DNA of 64,000 bases, taken from the NCBI RefSeq assembly GCF_963924675.1, contig NC_089239.1, forward strand, positions 35,487,818 to 35,551,817. The letters run 5' to 3'. Shown here in pieces: positions 59,182-64,000 of the stretch. The notes beneath the pieces are model-generated. The model was given only the letters and a program-made list of their open reading frames with translations, searched no databases and was not told where the DNA came from. Source of the DNA: Phocoena phocoena. Lineage: Eukaryota > Chordata > Mammalia > Artiodactyla > Phocoenidae. The translations under genes were made by a program, and so were the position numbers. The stretch's first letter is position 1. Every line of letters starts with the position of its first letter.

Positions 59182-59571
59182 TTGAATCATGTCACTTCCC
59201 AACTTAAAAATCCTCTAGTGGTTTTCCATCACTTCAGGGATAACAAACACAAACAGTCTTCACAGTGGGCTTCAGGCTCGGTGAGATCAGGCTGCCGCCC
59301 TCCTCTGCAGCCGGACCCGGCACCACGCCCTCCTCACCAGTCCTGCCGCGTGCTGACTGACCAGCAGCCTCGCTTCCCAGCCTTGGCACATCCTTCCCTC
59401 TTCCTTCTTCCTCTCTTTCCCACTCCACCTAATACTTCTACTTATTTGTCACATCCCGCTCAAACTCCCACAGGAAAGCTTTAACATACACCCAAGACTG
59501 GAATTGACCCTCTGTTGTATTCTTCCATACACCATCATTTATTTTTTCACTAAAAGAACTTTTCAAAAGCG
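59182..59571 (+). repeat. L2, sense, left part of a nested block
   Basis: 'gaatcatgtcacttcccaac', 'ccatcacttcagggataaca', 'gtgctgactgaccagcagcc', 'ccttggcacatccttccctc' and 'cattcttttgtattcttcca'-type order (here TCTGTTGTATTCTTCC) fit L2. Two later insertions interrupt it, and the tail resumes at about 60122. Confidence 0.65.
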
Positions 59572-59890
59572 GAAACAGACTCACAGATGTAGGAAACAAA
59601 TGTATGGTTACCAAAAGGGAGAGGAGGGCTGGGGGAGGGATAAATTAGGAGTGTGGGATTAGCAGGTACAAACTACTATATATAAAATAGATAAACAACA
59701 GGGTCCTACTGTATAGCACAGGGAACTCTACTCAATATCTGATAATAAACTGTAATGGAAAAGAATATTAAAAAGAATACATATATATTCATATACATAT
59801 GTGTATATATAACTGAATCACTTTGCTGTACACCAGAAACGAATACAACATTGTAGATCAACTATAATTCAATTTAAAAAAATTATTTTT
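59572..59890 (+). mobile_element. L1 3' end (cetartiodactyl type) inside L2
   Basis: 'gcggaaacagactcacagat', 'atggttaccaaaagggagag', 'gggataaattaggagtgtgg', 'tataaaatagataaacaaca', 'ctactgtatagcacagggaa' and 'ctttgctgtacaccagaaac' followed by an A-rich end form the ruminant/whale-type L1 3' end. It is severely 5' truncated. Confidence 0.88.
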
Positions 59891-59906
59891 TATATATATA
59901 TGTATA

Positions 59907-60121
59907 TTTTTTTTTTTTTTTTTTTTTTTCCGGTACGCGGGCCTCTCACTGCTGTGGCCTATCCCGCTGCGGAGCACAGGCTCCGGACGCTCAGGCTCAG
60001 AGGCCATGGCTCACGGGCCCAGCCACTCCACGGTATGTGGGGTCTTCCCGGACCGGGGCTCGAACCCGTGTCCCCTGCATCGACAGGCAGACTCTCAACC
60101 ACTGCGCCACCAGGGAAGCCC
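59907..60121 (-). mobile_element. CHR-family SINE at the end of the nested L1
   Basis: A T23 run (59907-59929) then CCGGTACGCGGG and an antisense body to ACCAGGGAAGCCCC. It lies next to the L1 tail in the same nested stack. TSDs are A/T-rich and ambiguous (TATATTTTTT and AAATATTTTTT). B-box sequence GGTTCGAGCCC is intact. Confidence 0.93.
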
Positions 60122-60325
60122 CTAAAAATATTTTTTAAAGATTTGTCAACTTTGTAATTATAATGCATTTATCCATTGGTATAATGGTCTTCTAGACTTC
60201 TTACCCTGTGAGGGCAAGAGTGGAGCTTGCCTTGGTAACCACTGTGTCCCTTATCGCCTAGGAATATTCAACTAGACAACAGTTGAACAATGAATATTTG
60301 CTGAATAAATAAATGTAAGTGGGAA
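60122..60325 (+). repeat. L2 3' end, right part of the nested block
   Basis: 'acttcttaccctgtgagggc', 'aagagtggagcttgccttgg', 'ccactgtgtcccttatcgcc', 'gaacaatgaatatttgctga' and 'ataaataaatg' complete the L2 that started at 59182. Confidence 0.75.
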
Positions 60326-62212
60326 AATGTAATTTCAAAATGTCAAGAGTAGTCAATCTCTTACTTTCTCCTTTAAATGTTTACTTCTTGAAAAGAACAT
60401 GTACCATCTTTCTCACTGGAAAAAAAAAAAAAAGTTCCAAAAGAAAAGAAAGAAAAAAGGAAAGAGGCATTTACTGAATTGATAAAATCTTGACTCTACA
60501 GAAAAATAAACATACTCTAAAAATATAAACTACGAATTCGTATTTTAATAATATGAATAAATGTAAATATGAATATTATTCCTGCTACGGTTTTCTCAAT
60601 TCATTTTTTACCTTTGTATTTCAAAGTCTAGCTTGTTCACAAAGCATTCCAGAGAAGGAAAAAAATCATATCACTTTCTAGCCATTTCTTAAATATCAAA
60701 CATCATCATAAAATGTCAAAATTTGGGCTCGAAGTCTGAATCAGAACAGAATTTTAAACACCCTTTAAACACGTGTAACAATAGTAACTCTTGTTTCAAC
60801 CAGTTTAAAACTTTTAATAACATTTCTGGCCCAAAGTGGATAAGTGGGTAAGGTTTGGCGGGGGGTCGGGGGACCTCGTCCAGCTCTTTTTTTTTTTTTT
60901 TCTCAAATATAAAAACCTCTTCCAGCTCTTTTTCTTCTCAAATGTAAAAGCTTGTCCTAAGCAGATGCATTTTTCACAGTGCTGTCAGCGGCAGGTCTAA
61001 TTGCTTTTCATGTAAATTAAGAGCATGTACCTTTGTTTAAACAGTAATCTAGGCCAAAATGAGGGGCTGGTTTATTTGTTTTCGCTTATTTGTCGCTTTG
61101 AAATGGCTCTGAAAGCACGGCCCAAAAGTTCTTCTTGACGTTCATTTATTTATGAAAACAGTCCTCTTTTAAACTTTTTTCCCCTCCTTTCCACTTACCA
61201 ATAACAGTGATCCACTCCACACGTCATGAAGGCATTTGAAGATACTGGCCAGCTTGGCTATTTTAAAAACTTGGGGTTTGGGGTTGCTACTATTTATTTT
61301 TAGACCTTTAATATTTGTTAAAGCCTGATGAATCTGAGAATACATGTAGAGGGGAAATACGAACTCAATAGCTTTTGAGTTTGTCTCAGAGTTATTATAA
61401 TAGGTTTCTCTTTCCCTCCCGGACACAGACACATTTGGGTTTTTTGTCAAAAAAGATATAGACCTACCCTGATATCAGACAAAAAAATAGTTTAGAAGCA
61501 TTCCCGACCCTGTAGAGGTCATGGAGCTACATGAGTCTATATTTTCGGCACTTTCTGTAGAGGGGACCAATTCTTTACTGCTCTTGCACTGTTAAGTTAT
61601 TTTATTCCCCTGTAAGAGCACATTACAATAATGCACTCACAATTATACATTTCATTTTTTAAATGTGTTGTTGCTAACGAAGAAAAAATATTGAAGGTAA
61701 ACTGTGGATGGCGGGGGGAGAGCAGCCTTCAAAAGATTAACTATTGGTCAGAAAGAAAACTCAGAGTCAGGATTCTAAGAGTAATATTTTTCCTTCAAAA
61801 AGCCGAAACACTTCTTTACAAAGATAAGTAAATAAATAAGGCGGGCATTGTTGTATCTTGTATTTGTTTTGCTTACAAGAAAGTGGATTTCTCAAAAAGT
61901 CTGTACTAAATACATCCATCCATCAGGAGTTGAACAGTGCGGGTAGAGGGGAGGAAAGTAAAACTACGACGCTGTAGCACTTTAAGTAAATCACACAAGT
62001 ATAGAATGTTTACTACCTGGTGGGGAAGTGAGGTGGATCTTGACGGTGGTTTGCTCATGAGATATTTATGCGTGTAGTATTTATTGACACTCTGCCTTCT
62101 TTCAAAAAGGATTTAAGGCAGCTAAATCTTGAGGTAACTAATGTATAAAATGAACTGTCATTTATATTACTAAAACTGTAAGATGCATACGAAACATTTA
62201 AACAGTCTTCAC
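60326..62212. other. AT-rich noncoding stretch
   Basis: An A-rich patch follows 60420. The sequence at 61000-61150 is repeat-poor. No gene is supported. Confidence 0.45.
60880..60955. repeat. imperfect tandem duplication with poly-T
   Basis: CCAGCTCTTT...CTCAAATATAAAAACCT (about 60880-60919) is followed by CCAGCTCTTTTTCTTCTCAA and ATGTAAAAGCTT (about 60923-60955). The two copies differ mainly in T-run length. Confidence 0.85.
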
Positions 62213-62222
62213 ATTATCCTGA

Positions 62223-62540
62223 TTATTTATTTATTTATTTTAAAATAAATTTATTTATTTATTTTTGGCTGTGTTGGGTCTTCGTTGCGGTGCGCGGGCT
62301 TCTCATTGTAGTGGCTTCTCTTGCTGCGGAGCACGGGCTCTAGGCGCGTGGGCTTCAGTAGTTGCAGCACGTGGGCTTCAGTAGCTGTGGCTCGTGGGTT
62401 GTAGAGCGCAGGCTCAGTAGTTGTGACGCACGGGCTTCGTTGCCCTGCGGCATGTGGGATCTTCCAGGACCGGGGCTTGAACCCGCGTCCCCTGCATTGG
62501 CTGGTGGATTCTTAACCACTGCGCCACCAGGGAAGTCCCT
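62223..62540 (-). mobile_element. CHR-1-type long tRNA SINE
   Basis: On the minus strand it runs from GGGACTTCCCTGGTGGCGCA to an AAATAAATAAATAAA tail. The body has internally repetitive modules (CGTGGGCTTCAGTAGTTGCA, CGTGGGCTTCAGTAGCTGTG, CTCGTGGGTTG). It lacks the compact body of the younger CHR copies. TSD-like ATTATCCTGA (62213-62222) and ATTATCCTTA (62541-62550) flank it. Confidence 0.92.
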
Positions 62541-62550
62541 ATTATCCTTA

Positions 62551-63028
62551 TATTGATATGAAAAGGAGAGATGTATAAAGAAAATATATTGGACTTGGAT
62601 ATTTTCAACTTTTTAAATTCAAATAAACTAAGAGCATTGCAAAGATGAGCCATAGAATACTGAGATTTTAGTTGGATCATCCATAATATTCAACTGCTCA
62701 CATCCTTACCATTGGGTAAATATTCAGGTTGGAGGAAGTTTGTTCACAGGCTCCCCACACAGTTTGAATTTTAACGTCATCATTTGGCAGAAAACACCTT
62801 TCAGATACATCTTGTGACATCATGAGACATCCTACAGTGACATTTTCCGAAGTCTCATCTATCGCAAGACCTTAAGATTTGTTTCTATCAGAAATAACTC
62901 AAAGTGTGTTATTTAAATTGTTTCATTTTGCACGTCGACTTCCAAAGTTTAAATTGCATTATTGCTGCTTTACATAAAATTGAAAGTGTGGTAACAACAA
63001 CTCAAATGAGCAGTTAGAGCTTGTTATC
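62551..63028. other. unassigned AT-rich noncoding sequence
   Basis: Nothing recognisable is seen. Confidence 0.5.
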
Positions 63029-63043
63029 AAAAATAACAGCAAG

Positions 63044-63243
63044 GGCTTCCCTGGTGGCGCAGTGGTTGAGAGTCCGCCTGCCGGTGCAGGGGACAAGGGT
63101 TCGTGCCCCGGTCCGGGAAGATCCCACATGCCGTGGAGCGGCTGGGCCCGTGAGCCATGGCCGCTGAGCCTGCGTGTCCGGAGCCTGTGCTCCGCAACGG
63201 GAAAGGCCACAGCAGTGAGAGGCCCGCGTACCGAAAAAATAAA
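63044..63243 (+). mobile_element. CHR-family SINE
   Basis: Full length with A box and B box intact. A perfect 15-bp TSD, AAAAATAACAGCAAG, is at 63029-63043 and 63244-63258. The tail is short and interrupted by T. Confidence 0.97.
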
Positions 63244-63258
63244 AAAAATAACAGCAAG

Positions 63259-63649
63259 ATAAATAAATTAGTTTAATGAAGTCGTGACTGAGAAGTATGT
63301 AAGTCATGTTACTCTGATCAGCAAAATCAATAGCATATTTTGGTCTCGCTTGCCATTTTAATACTAAAAGGCCCTCAGGACAGGCAGCAAACTTGAATCT
63401 TTGAAACTTTAGAATTTATGAGAACAGGAATTCTGGAACTCACAGGCAGTAGAATTTGCAGAGCTCTGAAACATTCTGTTTATTGAACACGAGTGTGACA
63501 TTTTCTATTGACTGGTACTGTTATCTCACCTCGTAAACCTCACCCAAATCCTTTGTTCTTCAGCTGCATGGGTGTCTCTCATTGTGACTTTTCTCTTGCT
63601 TCTGCTGTGGCTATTGACATAGTTCCCAGTGAGTCCAAGCTGTGGTCAC
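63259..63649. other. unassigned noncoding sequence
   Basis: Nothing recognisable is seen. Confidence 0.5.
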
Positions 63650-64000
63650 AGTACTCAACATGCAAACGTGACCACATGTCTCCTGCTTGAATCCCTTTGA
63701 AGCTTTCCACTGGCCTCACAATAACAATTAAAATCCTTAATGCACCCCACCACGCACTGTCAAGGCTGGCCCCTTCTTGACCACCCAACCTCCTCTGCAC
63801 CAGCAGAGCCCACGCCCAGGGCCCTGAGCCCCCAAAACTGGTCTCTCTCAGGTCTTCAAGCTCACCATTCTCCCTTCTATCACAGGGCCTCTGGATAAGC
63901 TATTCCCTCAGTCTGCAAGATTCTCCACTCCCATTTCTCAAGCCTCCTCCATTGGGCCCGGGTGAATCCTACCATCTTCCTCAGAGAGCCTTTTCTAGGC
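63650..64000 (+). repeat. L2, sense, cut by the window edge
   Basis: 'gaccacatgtctcctgcttg', 'gaagctttccactggcctca', 'caattaaaatccttaatgca', 'caaggctggccccttcttga' and 'cctcagagagccttttctag' follow the L2 3' region. It continues beyond the window. Confidence 0.75.

Noticed and set aside
3543..63243. tRNA genes suggested by A and B boxes
   Set aside because: The boxes belong to tRNA-derived SINEs. No cloverleaf with an acceptor stem is formed, and each copy has a SINE body and A tail.
1..64000. CRISPR array, phage, operon or other prokaryotic system
   Set aside because: No spaced direct repeats, no compact gene order and no ribosome binding sites. The SINE and LINE content is mammalian.

Overview
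This is vertebrate nuclear DNA from a cetacean, most likely a toothed whale. The diagnostic evidence is a young tRNA-derived SINE of the CHR family of whales, hippos and ruminants. It begins GGGCTTCCCTGGTGGCGCAG, carries an A box (TGGCGCAGTGG) and a B box (GGTTCGTGCCC), and ends at GTACCGC plus poly-A. I see 13 near-identical copies, most with clear target-site duplications (TSDs), plus one short and one long older CHR-type SINE. Three 3' ends of the cetartiodactyl-type L1 agree with this. The species and chromosome cannot be read from the sequence.

I find no protein-coding exon, tRNA, rRNA or other structural RNA gene. Every long open frame lies in a repeat: both strands of the CHR SINE, the pyrimidine tract at 13.3-13.6 kb, or L1/L2 relics. 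The window is an intergenic desert or the inside of a very long intron. The background is AT-rich and holds old mammalian repeats (L1, L2, MIR, MLT1), younger CHR SINEs and L1 tails, and several repeat-poor blocks that look like candidate conserved noncoding elements.

Layout. 0-10 kb: (CA)n, a 1.25 kb antisense L1, L2 tails, two CHR SINEs, a repeat-poor block at 4.1 kb, a 16-bp palindrome at 8.16 kb, an L1 3' end and an 11-bp G-quadruplex minisatellite. 10-20 kb: a quiet stretch, then a CHR SINE with a G tail instead of an A tail beside a 256-bp pyrimidine tract, a MIR, a 47-bp tandem duplication, and L1 and L2 pieces. 20-31 kb: L2-like relic interrupted by an MLT1 LTR that is itself interrupted by a CHR SINE, MIRs, and the strongest conserved-element candidate at 27 kb. 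31-48 kb: seven CHR-type SINEs, MIRs, an L2-like antisense block and repeat-poor blocks at 34.9, 37.7 and 45.2 kb. 48-64 kb: L2 with nested MLT1, an L1 split by a poly-A-tailed insert that carries an older L2 end, CHR SINEs, an L2/L1/CHR nest at 59-60 kb, a long CHR-1 SINE, and L2 running off the right edge.

The possible functional content is regulatory. No promoter, operon or coding system is visible. The most interesting items are the apparent retrocopied transcript at 52.07-52.59 kb, the G-tailed SINE, the G-quadruplex minisatellite and the candidate enhancers. Repeat names rest on remembered consensus features; RepeatMasker would settle subfamilies and exact ends.
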